The notes under the pieces were generated by a model. That model did no database searches, was not told where the DNA came from, and was given only the letters and a program-made list of their open reading frames with translations. Below are positions 7,656 through 17,848 of a DNA stretch of 47,663 nt, one piece after another. The first letter of the stretch is position 1, and every line of letters starts with the position of its first letter. The position numbers were made by a program, and so were the translations under genes. Origin of the DNA: Pseudomonadota bacterium (GTDB taxonomy: Bacteria > Desulfobacterota > Desulfovibrionia > Desulfovibrionales > Desulfovibrionaceae); contig JAHIUW010000026.1 in assembly GCA_018816865.1 (NCBI GenBank), positions 1 to 47,663 on the forward strand. Direction: 5' to 3'.

Positions 7656-8485
7656 TCGCCCAGCTCTCGGATTTTCATGTCACTGCCAGCGGAACGGCTT
7701 ATGGAAGGGCCGAAACCACCCAGGCGCTGGAACGGGCCGTGGCCCATGTGAAGGCCCTGGTTCCCGCAGCCGATGCCGTTGTCGTCACCGGTGACGTTGC
7801 CGATGCCGGACAACCTGAGGCTTACGCCGAGGCCGCACGAATTCTGGGCGGCCTGGACGTGCCCTTGTGGATCGTGCCTGGCAATCATGACCAGCGGGAG
7901 CGATTGCGGGAGGCCTTCCCGGATCACGAATACATGGCCGCCGGGCCAGTCGGCGACAGCCTCTGTTTTGTGGAGGATCGCTTTGCCCTCAGGCTGGTGG
8001 GCTTGGACACGTTGCTTCCGGGCCGGCATGGCGGCGGGCTCGACAAACGGGAATTGCTCTGGCTTGAGGCCGTGCTTGGCGATGGCAAGCCCTCGGTGAT
8101 TTTCATGCATCACCCCCCGTTTCCCGTGGGTATCGGCAACATGGACGCCGAAGCCTTTGTGATGGCCGACGAGTTGGAGGCTGTGATCAGTCGCGCCCCC
8201 AATGTCCTGCGAATCTGCTGCGGGCATATGCATCGGCCCGTGATGCGCTCCTTTGGGGGCACCATGGTCTGTATTGCGCCTTCGGTGGCCATGCAACTGG
8301 CCCTGGACCTGACCCTGGAGGCCCCGTCCCAGTTCATGCTGGAACCCGCTGGTCTGGCTCTGCATCTGTACGAACCCCTGGCCGGGCGCCCTCCCGAACT
8401 GGTGACCCATTTCGGGCTGATTCCGGGAGGTGGGCATAGTTTTCCCGGGCCGTATCCCTTCGCGGACGTGGTCTCCCCCGTGTAG
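7649..8485 (+). CDS. Calcineurin-like metallophosphoesterase (GpdQ/CpdA type)
   Basis: 278 residues. The dinuclear metal site is complete: D8-F-H10 (SDFH), GDVAD with D49, GNHD (78-81), then HHPPF and a C-terminal GHMH. This is the class III cyclic nucleotide phosphodiesterase / glycerophosphodiesterase fold; there is no signal peptide, so it acts in the cytoplasm. Its ATG overlaps the end of the permease-ATPase gene, making it the last gene of the importer operon. I infer that it hydrolyses the imported compound, probably a phosphodiester. Substrate identity is not shown by the sequence; cAMP hydrolysis is an alternative. Confidence 0.88.
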   Translation: MLIAQLSDFHVTASGTAYGRAETTQALERAVAHVKALVPAADAVVVTGDVADAGQPEAYAEAARILGGLDVPLWIVPGNHDQRERLREAFPDHEYMAAGPVGDSLCFVEDRFALRLVGLDTLLPGRHGGGLDKRELLWLEAVLGDGKPSVIFMHHPPFPVGIGNMDAEAFVMADELEAVISRAPNVLRICCGHMHRPVMRSFGGTMVCIAPSVAMQLALDLTLEAPSQFMLEPAGLALHLYEPLAGRPPELVTHFGLIPGGGHSFPGPYPFADVVSPV

Positions 8486-8564
8486 CGTCGTGCAGACGGC
8501 GGTGGTGCCCCGGCAGTTGTCCGGGGGATCATATTGTGTTTTTGAGCGGGACAGGAAGATTAGA

Positions 8565-8598
8565 AAGGCCGCCACCCCTCCCCAGGGGTGGCGGCCTT
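8565..8598. terminator. Strong hairpin, probable terminator after the importer operon
   Basis: Perfect 15-bp stem AAGGCCGCCACCCCT (8565-8579) and AGGGGTGGCGGCCTT (8584-8598) around CCCC. It lies 80 bp after the phosphoesterase stop. T-tracts are short on both sides (CTTC on plus, CTTTC on minus), so termination may be weak or bidirectional. Confidence 0.6.
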
Positions 8599-8599
8599 C

Positions 8600-8839
8600 G
8601 ACGATTCCCAAGGAGGGAACCGATTGCCATCTGTTGCGTACGTCTTTGGCACCGTCTCCCGGCTGCCGGGACGCGGAAGGTCACGCTCCGCGCCCAGGAC
8701 GGGGTTGTCTTGCCCTGACCGTGCAGGCGTCTTTGCGCCGGTCGTCTGGATTGGCGCGCCTGAGCAGTCGCAAAGGGCAAGGAGCGCCGCCATGCGAAGC
8801 GGGTGATGGGAACCGGAACCAGTCTGGGGAGGGGGAAGC
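8600..8839. other. Gene-less interval with several hairpins
   Basis: No convincing coding frame on either strand. It contains stems CCCGG-ctg-CCGGG, GCGGA-N8-TCCGC, and a longer-range CTTGCCCT / AGGGCAAG pair enclosing a GGCG / CGCC stem. It could be part of an untranslated RNA downstream of the glycine riboswitch, a decayed gene, or spacer. I do not recognise a known RNA family. Confidence 0.3.
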
Positions 8840-8866
8840 AAAAAAGGCGCACGTTGACACGTGTGC
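8840..8866 (-). terminator. Terminator of the glycine riboswitch
   Basis: Read on the minus strand: GCACACG, a 6-nt loop, CGTGCGC (one mismatch), C, then six T (8845-8840). It starts 7 nt after the second aptamer, the place of an expression platform. Confidence 0.6.
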
Positions 8867-8872
8867 TGGCTT

Positions 8873-9042
8873 CCTCTGTCCTTTTGCCTGAGAGTTTCAC
8901 CAGGGGTCTCCTGGCTTGCTCCTTCGGCGCCCCGCGATCGGGGTCTCTCCAGAGGCTCGTCCGGCAGCAGTCCTTTTGCCTGAAAGATTCACTTCTTCGG
9001 CGCTCCGCTCGTGGCGGGGACTCTCCTGCTGCCTTCATCCGA
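8873..9042 (-). ncRNA. Tandem glycine riboswitch (gcvT motif)
   Basis: Two aptamers on the minus strand. Aptamer 1 (about 9033-8963) is closed by GGCAGCAG/CTGCTGCC and carries AGGAGAGTCCCCGCC, GCGCCGAAGAAG and CTTTCAGGCAAAAGGAC. Aptamer 2 (about 8955-8873) is closed by CCTCT/AGAGG and carries TGGAGAGACCCCG, GGCGCCGAAGGAGCAA and CTCTCAGGCAAAAGGAC. These are the hallmark conserved blocks of glycine-binding gcvT RNAs, which usually sit before glycine cleavage or glycine/alanine transport genes. Here a terminator follows at once and no recognisable gene lies downstream on the minus strand before the convergent phosphoesterase gene, so it looks orphan. Confidence 0.93.
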
Positions 9043-9058
9043 TTTCCAAAACAGTCCT

Positions 9059-9087
9059 CAGATAGAACCACCTGCCCCGCAAGGCAA
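9059..9087 (-). promoter_or_regulatory. Promoter of the glycine riboswitch transcript
   Basis: On the minus strand TTGCCT (9087-9082), a 17-bp spacer and TATCTG (9064-9059). The predicted start near 9051 lies just before the first aptamer. Confidence 0.45.
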
Positions 9088-9132
9088 GGATTTTTTGCAC
9101 CGCCTGGCTGGGCCTGATATTCAGGAGAGCCT

Positions 9133-9161
9133 TGAATCGATTGCAGTTCCGGCATACAATT
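9133..9161 (+). promoter_or_regulatory. Promoter of the cation diffusion facilitator gene
   Basis: TTGAAT (9133-9138), a 17-bp spacer, TACAAT (9156-9161). The leader then holds a 6-bp hairpin CCCCGT-aggg-ACGGGG (9175-9190). The -10 excludes the in-frame ATG at 9160 as the start and supports ATG 9232. Confidence 0.6.
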
Positions 9162-9231
9162 GCCCTGGTCGCACCCCGTAGGGACGGGGACCTTTGGCGC
9201 GGCTCCGGCCCACATCAACCAAGAGCAGTCC

Positions 9232-10218
9232 ATGCCCACTTCACCCGCGCGCTACGCGCTGTATTCCATCGCCGCCTCCGTGACCACCCTGGTCCTGAAA
9301 TTCGGGGCCTATTTTTTGACGGACTCAGTGGGCCTGTTGTCCGACGCCACGGAATCCCTGGTCAATCTGGCCGCTGCCATGCTGGCCTTGTTGGTGCTGA
9401 CCCACGCCATGCGCCCGGCTGACGACAGTCACGCCTACGGGCACGGCAAGGCCGAGTATTTTTCCAGCGGAGTGGAGGGCATCCTGATCATTGTGGCCGC
9501 CGTGGGCATCGTCACGGCCTCTGCCGGGCGGTTCATGCATCCCACGATGCCGGATCATCTGGGCTTTGGGCTGGTCATGGCCCTGGCGGCCTCGGTCGTT
9601 AATTATGCCACGGCCAAGGCCCTGCTGCGCGCGGCCAGTCGATTCGACTCCATCACTCTGGAAGCCGACGCCAAGCATCTGATGACGGACGTCTGGACCT
9701 CGGCGGGCTTGGTCATCGGGCTTTCGGTGCTGATGGTCGCGCCGCCTTCATGGGCCATCCTCGATCCCGCCATCGCCGTGCTCATGGCTCTGAACATCGT
9801 CTTCACCGGCGTGTCGCTCATCCGGCGCTCCTTCTGGGGACTGATGGACGTGGCCCTGCCCGGAGACGAGCTCAAGGCCGTTGACGCGGCCATCCGCGCC
9901 CACGCCGGGCAGGGCAGCGAGTATCACGCTCTGCGTACGCGCAAGTCCGGTTCCAGGCGGTTCATCGATTTTCATCTGCTGGTGCCGGGTATGGTCAGCG
10001 TGGCCCAGTCCCACGCCCTGTGCTGCGCCATCGAGACTGAGATTCACCAGGCCCTGCCCGGGACCCAGGTCACCATCCACGTGGAGCCCCACGAGGACGC
10101 CGCCTCCCACGATGGTTGGCAGATCGGCGGGGCCTGTGGGGCCAGGCTGGGCGACGCAAACGCGCCCTGTGCCGAGAAGTGCGGTCCTGATACCAAGGGA
10201 GCAGGGACAACCAAGTAA
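9232..10218 (+). CDS. Cation diffusion facilitator (CDF) metal efflux transporter
   Basis: 328 residues from ATG 9232. The start is chosen because an upstream in-frame ATG (9160) overlaps the promoter -10. About six membrane segments; metal-site signatures include SDATESLVN in TM2, HAYGHGKAEY in the following loop, and HLMTD in TM5, the H/D pair that binds Zn2+/Fe2+ in FieF/YiiP relatives. A cytoplasmic domain follows (RKSGSRRFIDFHLLVPG, TIHVEPHED). The tail is odd: it adds a short segment with three cysteines (CGARLGDANAPCAEKC) that might bind metal. The next gene starts 14 bp downstream. Metal specificity cannot be read from the sequence. Confidence 0.9.
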   Translation: MPTSPARYALYSIAASVTTLVLKFGAYFLTDSVGLLSDATESLVNLAAAMLALLVLTHAMRPADDSHAYGHGKAEYFSSGVEGILIIVAAVGIVTASAGRFMHPTMPDHLGFGLVMALAASVVNYATAKALLRAASRFDSITLEADAKHLMTDVWTSAGLVIGLSVLMVAPPSWAILDPAIAVLMALNIVFTGVSLIRRSFWGLMDVALPGDELKAVDAAIRAHAGQGSEYHALRTRKSGSRRFIDFHLLVPGMVSVAQSHALCCAIETEIHQALPGTQVTIHVEPHEDAASHDGWQIGGACGARLGDANAPCAEKCGPDTKGAGTTK

Positions 10219-10232
10219 ACAGCGGGGGGAAC

Positions 10233-11561
10233 ATGATTGAGAAGGTGATCATCATGGGCGCGGCGGGCCGCGACTTCCACAACTTCAACGTCTACTTCAG
10301 GGGCAACCCCCGCTACGAGGTGCTGGCCTTCACCGCCACCCAGATCGAGGGCATCGAGGACCGCGTATACCCCGCCATCCTGGCCGGGGAAGGCTACCCC
10401 CAGGGCATCCCCATCCATCCCGAAGACAGGCTGCGCGAGTTGATCCGTGAGCATCGCGTGGACCTTGTGGCCTTTTCCTATTCCGACGTGCCCCACATCG
10501 AGGTCATGCACAAGGCCTCGGCCTGCATGGCCGAGGGCGCGGACTTCATCATGATTGGGGCCAGCTACACCATGCTCAGCTCCGTGAAACCCGTGGTGGC
10601 CGTGTGTGCTGTGCGCACGGGCTGCGGCAAGTCACAGACCACGCGCAAGGTGTGCCGCATCCTTCAGGCCCAGGGCAAGAAGGTGGTGGCCGTGCGCCAT
10701 CCCATGCCCTACGGCGATCTCTCGCGGCAGGTGGTGCAGCGTTTCGCAACCCTTGAGGATTTCGAGCGCCACAAGTGCACCATTGAGGAACGCGAGGAGT
10801 ATGAGCCCTTGGTGGAGATGGGCGTCATCGTCTATGCGGGGGTGGATTACGAACTGATCCTGCGCCAGGCCGAAGCCGAGGCCGACGTGGTGGTCTGGGA
10901 TGGCGGCAACAACGACACGTCCTTCTACCGTCCCGACGTTCAGATCACGGTCTTCGATCCCCACCGCGCCGGGCATGAGCTGAGCTACTATCCCGGCGAA
11001 ACCAACCTGCTGATGGCCGACATCGCCCTGATCAACAAGGTGGACACCGCCTCCCTGGATCGGGTGGAAGAAGTGCGCCGCAACATTCGCGAGCATAACC
11101 CCGGGGCCGACATCGTCTGCGCCGAATCTCCGGTGACCGTTGCTGATCCCGCCCGGATCAAGGGCAAGCGGGTGCTGGTTGTGGAGGACGGGCCGACCAT
11201 CACCCACGGCGGGATGCCCTTCGGGGCGGGCAGCGTGGCCGCGCACAACTGTGGCGCAGCCGAGCTGGTGGACCCCCGCCCGTACCTTGCCGGCTCCATC
11301 GGCGAGGTCTTCAGGCGTTACCCGCATATCGGTCCTGTCCTGCCCGCCATGGGCTACAGCGACCAGCAGGTGGCCGATCTGGAAGCCACCATCGCGGCCG
11401 TGGATTGCGACATGGTCCTGTTCGGGACCCCGGTGGATCTGTCGCGCATAATCAAGGTGGACAAACCCTTCATGCGTGTGCGCTACGAATACGGTGACGC
11501 CCCGGGCCTGACCTTGGAAGAGGTGCTGACGCGCCGTCTGGCCGCTCGGATCGGGGCCTGA
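10233..11561 (+). CDS. cpgS-like GTPase (COG2403, cyclic 2,3-diphosphoglycerate synthetase family)
   Basis: 442 residues; ATG 10233 follows GGGGGAAC. The N-terminal ~125 residues are a Rossmann-like region (IIMGAAGRDFHNFNVYF). A P-loop VRTGCGKS (K133) and a guanine-specificity motif LINKVD mark a GTP/ATP-binding fold. In methanogens relatives make cyclic 2,3-diphosphoglycerate; in bacteria the role is not established. It is followed by carbamate kinase with only 3 bp between stop and start, and preceded by the CDF gene at 14 bp, so the three form one unit. The close pairing with carbamate kinase suggests a shared step in carbamoyl phosphate or acyl-phosphate chemistry, which is inference. Confidence 0.85.
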   Translation: MIEKVIIMGAAGRDFHNFNVYFRGNPRYEVLAFTATQIEGIEDRVYPAILAGEGYPQGIPIHPEDRLRELIREHRVDLVAFSYSDVPHIEVMHKASACMAEGADFIMIGASYTMLSSVKPVVAVCAVRTGCGKSQTTRKVCRILQAQGKKVVAVRHPMPYGDLSRQVVQRFATLEDFERHKCTIEEREEYEPLVEMGVIVYAGVDYELILRQAEAEADVVVWDGGNNDTSFYRPDVQITVFDPHRAGHELSYYPGETNLLMADIALINKVDTASLDRVEEVRRNIREHNPGADIVCAESPVTVADPARIKGKRVLVVEDGPTITHGGMPFGAGSVAAHNCGAAELVDPRPYLAGSIGEVFRRYPHIGPVLPAMGYSDQQVADLEATIAAVDCDMVLFGTPVDLSRIIKVDKPFMRVRYEYGDAPGLTLEEVLTRRLAARIGA

Positions 11562-11564
11562 GCC

Positions 11565-12506
11565 GTGCCCCGCGCTCAGCGCGAGACGCTGCTTCTGGCC
11601 TTTGGCGGCAATGCCCTGATCCGCAAGGGACAGACCGGGACCATCCCTGAGCAGTTCGAGAATCTGCGCCTGCCCCTGTCCCAGGCCGCCCGCCTGGCGC
11701 AGGAGTATCGTCTGATCATCACCCATGGCAACGGCCCGCAGGTGGGGGATCTGCTGCTGCGCCAGGAATGCTGTGGCGATTCTCTGCCCCTGCCCCTGGA
11801 GATCCTGGTGGCTCAGACCCAGGGACAGATCGGGTACATGATCGAGTCCACTCTGGACACGGAGCTGATGCACCTGGACCCTCTGGTGCATCGGCCTTTG
11901 GTCAGCCTGCTGAGCTACGTGGTGGTCCGGCCCAGCGACCCGGCTTTTTTGCATCCCACCAAACCCATCGGCCCGGTGCTGGGAGAAGGCGAAGAACCCG
12001 TTGTTCCATACCCCGTGCGCAAGACCGCCAAGGGCTGGCGCAGGGTGGTGGCCTCGCCCGAGCCGGTGACCATCGTGGAGAAGCAGGAGATTCGGCAACT
12101 CATCGATGCGGGATTCATCGTGATCTGCTGCGGCGGTGGTGGGATCCCCGTGGTCCGCGAGGGTCGGCGGTTCTGCGGGGTGGACGCGGTCATCGACAAG
12201 GACCTGGCCAGTGCGCTCCTGGCCCGCGAGGTCGGGGTGGACCTGTTCGTGGTGGCCACGGATGTTGCGGGGGCGTACCTGGATTACGGTGGCCCCGATG
12301 AACGCCTGCTGGCGGAATTGACGGCGTCCAAGGCCAGGGAACTGTTGGAAGCCGGGGCCTTTCCCGCCGGGTCCATGGGGCCCAAGGTCCTGGCTTGTGT
12401 CCGCTTTGTGGAATCCGGTGGTGCCAGGGCCATCATTTGTTCCATCGAGGAGATCGAGGCGGCCGTGGCCGGGCGCGTGGGGACCCGGATCGTTGCGGGC
12501 GGTTGA
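11565..12506 (+). CDS. arcC: Carbamate kinase
   Basis: 313 residues, normal for the family, with a GTG start 3 bp after the preceding stop. Motifs include LLLAFGGNALIRKG, HGNGPQVGDLLL, the CCGGGGIPVV loop, GVDAVIDKDLASALLA and GSMGPKVLA. It catalyses carbamoyl phosphate + ADP to ATP + carbamate/ammonia, the last step of arginine deiminase, allantoin or agmatine fermentation. No arginine deiminase or ornithine carbamoyltransferase is in this window. An ornithine cyclodeaminase-like gene lies about 2.6 kb further on the opposite strand. Confidence 0.95.
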   Translation: MPRAQRETLLLAFGGNALIRKGQTGTIPEQFENLRLPLSQAARLAQEYRLIITHGNGPQVGDLLLRQECCGDSLPLPLEILVAQTQGQIGYMIESTLDTELMHLDPLVHRPLVSLLSYVVVRPSDPAFLHPTKPIGPVLGEGEEPVVPYPVRKTAKGWRRVVASPEPVTIVEKQEIRQLIDAGFIVICCGGGGIPVVREGRRFCGVDAVIDKDLASALLAREVGVDLFVVATDVAGAYLDYGGPDERLLAELTASKARELLEAGAFPAGSMGPKVLACVRFVESGGARAIICSIEEIEAAVAGRVGTRIVAGG

Positions 12507-12536
12507 CCGCTCTGCTGGATGCTCGCTGGGTGCGGA

Positions 12537-14843
<2,307 letters not shown>

Positions 14844-14990
14844 CCTGTTTGTTCAGTGAAGGGCAGGCAGCACTGGGGTACGGATCGACCCAAAGCGTAG
14901 CACACTTTCCTGGGATGCAAAACAGCACAGAACTGCAGAGGGGATGCCTGAAGGCTGCAAGGATGCCCGGGCTGGAGCGGCTTGGGACTG

Positions 14991-15024
14991 GAGCGAGCGA
15001 TCCGTTGGGCAGGATCGCTCGCTC
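14991..15024. repeat. 13-bp perfect inverted repeat
   Basis: GAGCGAGCGATCC (14991-15003) and GGATCGCTCGCTC (15012-15024) around an 8-nt loop. It lies 50 bp beyond the end of the ornithine cyclodeaminase-like gene and upstream of the histidine kinase. There is no T-run on either strand, so it may be an mRNA 3'-end stabiliser or a weak terminator. Confidence 0.6.
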
Positions 15025-15072
15025 AGGATTGTCTTGCAGAGGGACCCTGCGGAGAGTGGCTCGCCTGTCGGG

Positions 15073-16179
15073 CTAGCCGTTGCCTCTGGTGTTCAGCCCA
15101 CGCGCCGTGGTGACCACGAAATCCTGGACGTTGGTCAGGATGGAGCGTGCGGACAACGAGCCCCGGTTGGCCAGCTTGTTGACCACGAATTCTGACATGT
15201 CCACACTGTAGAAGAAGACCGGGCGCACCATGCCGTTTTCCATGGTCGTGTAGGAGGGGGTCATGTTGCCCACGGCGATGGAGTGCAGCTGGGTGGCCAT
15301 GGCGATGACCGTGGTGGCCTGTTTGACGATGGCCCGCATGGCGTCCTGGGCCTCGTAGGCGCTGGCGATGACCTCGGGCATGGGGCCGTCATCACGGATG
15401 GAACCGGCCAGGACATAAGGGATGCCCTGCTCGATGATGGCCTTCATGACCCCGTTCTTGACCTGCCCGGAGCGCACGGCCTGCTCCATGGACCCCAGGG
15501 CGCGGATGCGGTTCAGGGCGTCCAGGTGGTGGTAATGGCCCAGGTTCGCGGTGCGCTTGTTGTAGAGTCCCTGGCCCAGGGCGGTGGTGTAGAAGGCCCC
15601 CTCCAGATCATGGGTCGCCAGGGCATTGCCCGCCAGCAGGCCGTGCACATAGCCGTCGCCGACGAGTTTCGCCATGGCTTCGCGGGAGTCGTGGTCGAAG
15701 ACCACGGCGGGTCCCAGGACCCAGCAGATGAATCCGTGCTCGCGTTCGTGCTCCAGTAGGGCGTAGAGTTCGTCGTAGTCGATGGAGAACGAGGTCTCGC
15801 GGCTCATGCCCGTGCGGAAGGCGAATTTCTCTTTTTCCAGGGCCGTGCCCCCGAAGGGTTCGGTATGCACGTAGATGCCATCCTCGCCGTCCTCGCGGCG
15901 TCCGCAGGCGACTTGGTCGCCCAGGGAGAGATTCCTGAATTCCTTGACCGCGAGTTGCTCGTCGCCTTGTCGGACCACCACGCAATCCATCCTTGATTGG
16001 CGGGGCAGTTTCCAGACCCCGGGGCGCAGATGATAGTACTCCGGGAAGATGGCCGTGGCATGGTAACCCTCCGGGGCCACACCCGGCTGCAACACCGGTT
16101 TGAACTGCGCCAGGGGGGCGTCCTTGAGGAGGGCGTGGCTGAAATCGGGTTCGACATAGGTGGGCAGGGAAAAGGCCAT
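15073..16179 (-). CDS. TIGR00300-family protein, archaeal-type ornithine cyclodeaminase
   Basis: 368 residues from ATG 16179, preceded by GGAGGT with a 6-nt gap; the frame extends upstream but without a better start. Signature stretches DGYVHGLLAGNALATHDLEG, YTTALGQ and ILAGSIRDDGPMPEV match the LOR/SDH-like family whose members act as ornithine cyclodeaminases (ornithine to proline + ammonia, NAD-dependent), seen as the C-terminal domain of cyanobacterial ArgZ/AgrE and in archaea. It is unlike the OCD/mu-crystallin family. Here it stands alone without the arginine dihydrolase domain. Activity is inferred from the family. Confidence 0.75.
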   Translation of the reverse strand: MAFSLPTYVEPDFSHALLKDAPLAQFKPVLQPGVAPEGYHATAIFPEYYHLRPGVWKLPRQSRMDCVVVRQGDEQLAVKEFRNLSLGDQVACGRREDGEDGIYVHTEPFGGTALEKEKFAFRTGMSRETSFSIDYDELYALLEHEREHGFICWVLGPAVVFDHDSREAMAKLVGDGYVHGLLAGNALATHDLEGAFYTTALGQGLYNKRTANLGHYHHLDALNRIRALGSMEQAVRSGQVKNGVMKAIIEQGIPYVLAGSIRDDGPMPEVIASAYEAQDAMRAIVKQATTVIAMATQLHSIAVGNMTPSYTTMENGMVRPVFFYSVDMSEFVVNKLANRGSLSARSILTNVQDFVVTTARGLNTRGNG

Positions 16180-16666
16180 GAAGCGACCTCCGTGAAGTCT
16201 GCGCGCCTCGGATGGGCGGCAGTGGCCCCCCCGTCTGTACAGCACGACATCCGGGGCTCGGAGGGGGAGCGCGATCCGGCCGGATGGTCTCTCATGAATC
16301 ACAGAAAAGGTCCCCGCTGTCCAGAGGACTGAAGACCTTGCCGGGATTGGCTCCTGTCGTCGTGGGAGCCTTGAACGGGTGGTCGGTCGTGGCGAACCGG
16401 GCGTCACGTATGGTCTGGGGCCTGTCCGCTGCTCAATTGGGGCCGCTGGTTGGAGCAAGCCGCGCATTGTCAGGGCCGGGCAATTTACTTACTGTGTTGG
16501 TATTCGCGCGTTGATCCGGCTCAAGAAACGGTTGGGGTCATTGACGCCGAGGGTGCCTGAGGCCGGGCCTGGTGGACGGGATTGGCACCAGGGGGAAGAC
16601 GTGATCCCTGACAGGGGCTGGGGCGCATTGCACAAGCACATCTTTTGAGGTAGCTGACCACCACTG
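16180..16666. other. Divergent intergenic region before bioF
   Basis: 487 bp with no gene I can support. It holds the start region of the minus-strand ornithine cyclodeaminase-like gene and a probable promoter for the bio operon at 16467-16495, leaving a bioF leader of about 165 nt in which I see no known riboswitch and no clear BirA-type operator. Confidence 0.5.
16467..16495 (+). promoter_or_regulatory. Possible promoter of the bioF operon
   Basis: TTGTCA (16467-16472), a 17-bp spacer and TACTGT (16490-16495). It is the best sigma-70-like pair I see in an otherwise GC-rich region. Confidence 0.4.
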
Positions 16667-17848
16667 ATGGCAAGAAACACAGCATGGAACGATTTTTTCG
16701 CCAGCCGGCGCGCCGGGCTGGAACAGCGCTCGCAATTCCGGGAGATTCCTCCCGTGGACCGCGGGGCGGAGCTGTATATCGAGCATGGCGGGCGCAGGTT
16801 GCTCAATCTGGCCTCCAACAACTATCTGGGGCTGGCCGGGGCACCCGAACTGCGGGACGGAGCCATCCGGGCCGTGCAGGAGTATGGCGCGTCCAGCGGG
16901 GCCTCTCGCCTGGTCACCGGGAACTACGCCCTGTACGATCAGCTGGACCGCGAGATCGCCGCATTCAAGGAGCAGGAAGATGCCGTGTGCCTGGGCTCCG
17001 GATACGCGGCCAATCTCTGCGTCCTGTCGTCCTTGGCCGATCGCAACACCGTGGTTTTTTCGGACCGGCTGAACCACGCCAGCATCGTGGACGGCATCCT
17101 GCTCTCACGCGCCGAGCATGTGCGCTATCGCCACAACGACCTCGATCATCTGGCCGCGCTGTTGAGCAAGCATGCGGACGTCCCGCGCAAGCTCGTGGTC
17201 ACGGACACGGTGTTCAGCATGGACGGCGACGTCGCCGACCTGGAAGCACTGCTGCCCCTGTGCCGCGATCACGGTGCGCTGCTGGTGCTGGACGAGGCCC
17301 ATGCCACCGGCGTTCTGGGGCGCGGGCGGGGGTTGGCGCATGCCCTGGGCCTGCAGGACGAGGTCGACGTGCACATGGGCACCTTCTCCAAGGCCCTGGG
17401 CTCCTACGGGGCGTTCATCGCCGCCAGGCGGGACATCGTGGATGGGGTGCGCAATTTCGGACGGGCTTTCATCTTTTCCACCTCCCTGCCGCCTGCCGTG
17501 GTGGGGGCCAGCCTCGCGGCCCTGGCTGTGGTGCGGGGCGACCACAGCCGGAGCGAGCGCCTGATGCTGCTGACCAGCCAGTTGCGCGGTGTGTTGCGCA
17601 GGCTGGGGTTCGACATCGGCTCCAGCAGCACACAGATCATCCCCATCCTGCTGGGGGGCAATGAGGTCGCTCTGGCGGCCCGTGATTTCCTGATGGACCA
17701 GGGAGTGTTCGCCCCGGCCATTCGGCCGCCCACCGTGCCCGAAGGTAGCGCGCGCCTGCGCCTGTCCCTGCGGGCCGACCTGGAAGAGGAGGACATGGCG
17801 TTGTTGTGCGCCGGGCTGGAAGCCCTGGCCGCCCAGGGCGGGCCATGA
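16667..17848 (+). CDS. bioF: 8-amino-7-oxononanoate synthase
   Basis: 393 residues. A fold type I PLP enzyme of the alpha-oxoamine synthase family: LNLASNNYLGLAG, SSGASRLVTGNYALYDQLD, LDEAHATGVLGRGRG, and the PLP lysine K242 in TFSKALGSYG. It condenses pimeloyl-ACP with alanine to 8-amino-7-oxononanoate, the first step of the biotin ring. The next gene starts inside its stop codon (ATGA at 17845-17848). Downstream genes are an esterase-like hydrolase and bioC, which supports bioF over kbl or hemA. Confidence 0.93.
   Translation: MARNTAWNDFFASRRAGLEQRSQFREIPPVDRGAELYIEHGGRRLLNLASNNYLGLAGAPELRDGAIRAVQEYGASSGASRLVTGNYALYDQLDREIAAFKEQEDAVCLGSGYAANLCVLSSLADRNTVVFSDRLNHASIVDGILLSRAEHVRYRHNDLDHLAALLSKHADVPRKLVVTDTVFSMDGDVADLEALLPLCRDHGALLVLDEAHATGVLGRGRGLAHALGLQDEVDVHMGTFSKALGSYGAFIAARRDIVDGVRNFGRAFIFSTSLPPAVVGASLAALAVVRGDHSRSERLMLLTSQLRGVLRRLGFDIGSSSTQIIPILLGGNEVALAARDFLMDQGVFAPAIRPPTVPEGSARLRLSLRADLEEEDMALLCAGLEALAAQGGP

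Noticed and set aside
8560-8841. A 93-codon minus-strand frame directly after the glycine riboswitch terminator
   Set aside because: It has no ribosome-binding site, low-complexity Pro/Gly/Arg composition, and its end runs through the strong hairpin at 8565-8598. It does not look like a real target gene of the riboswitch.
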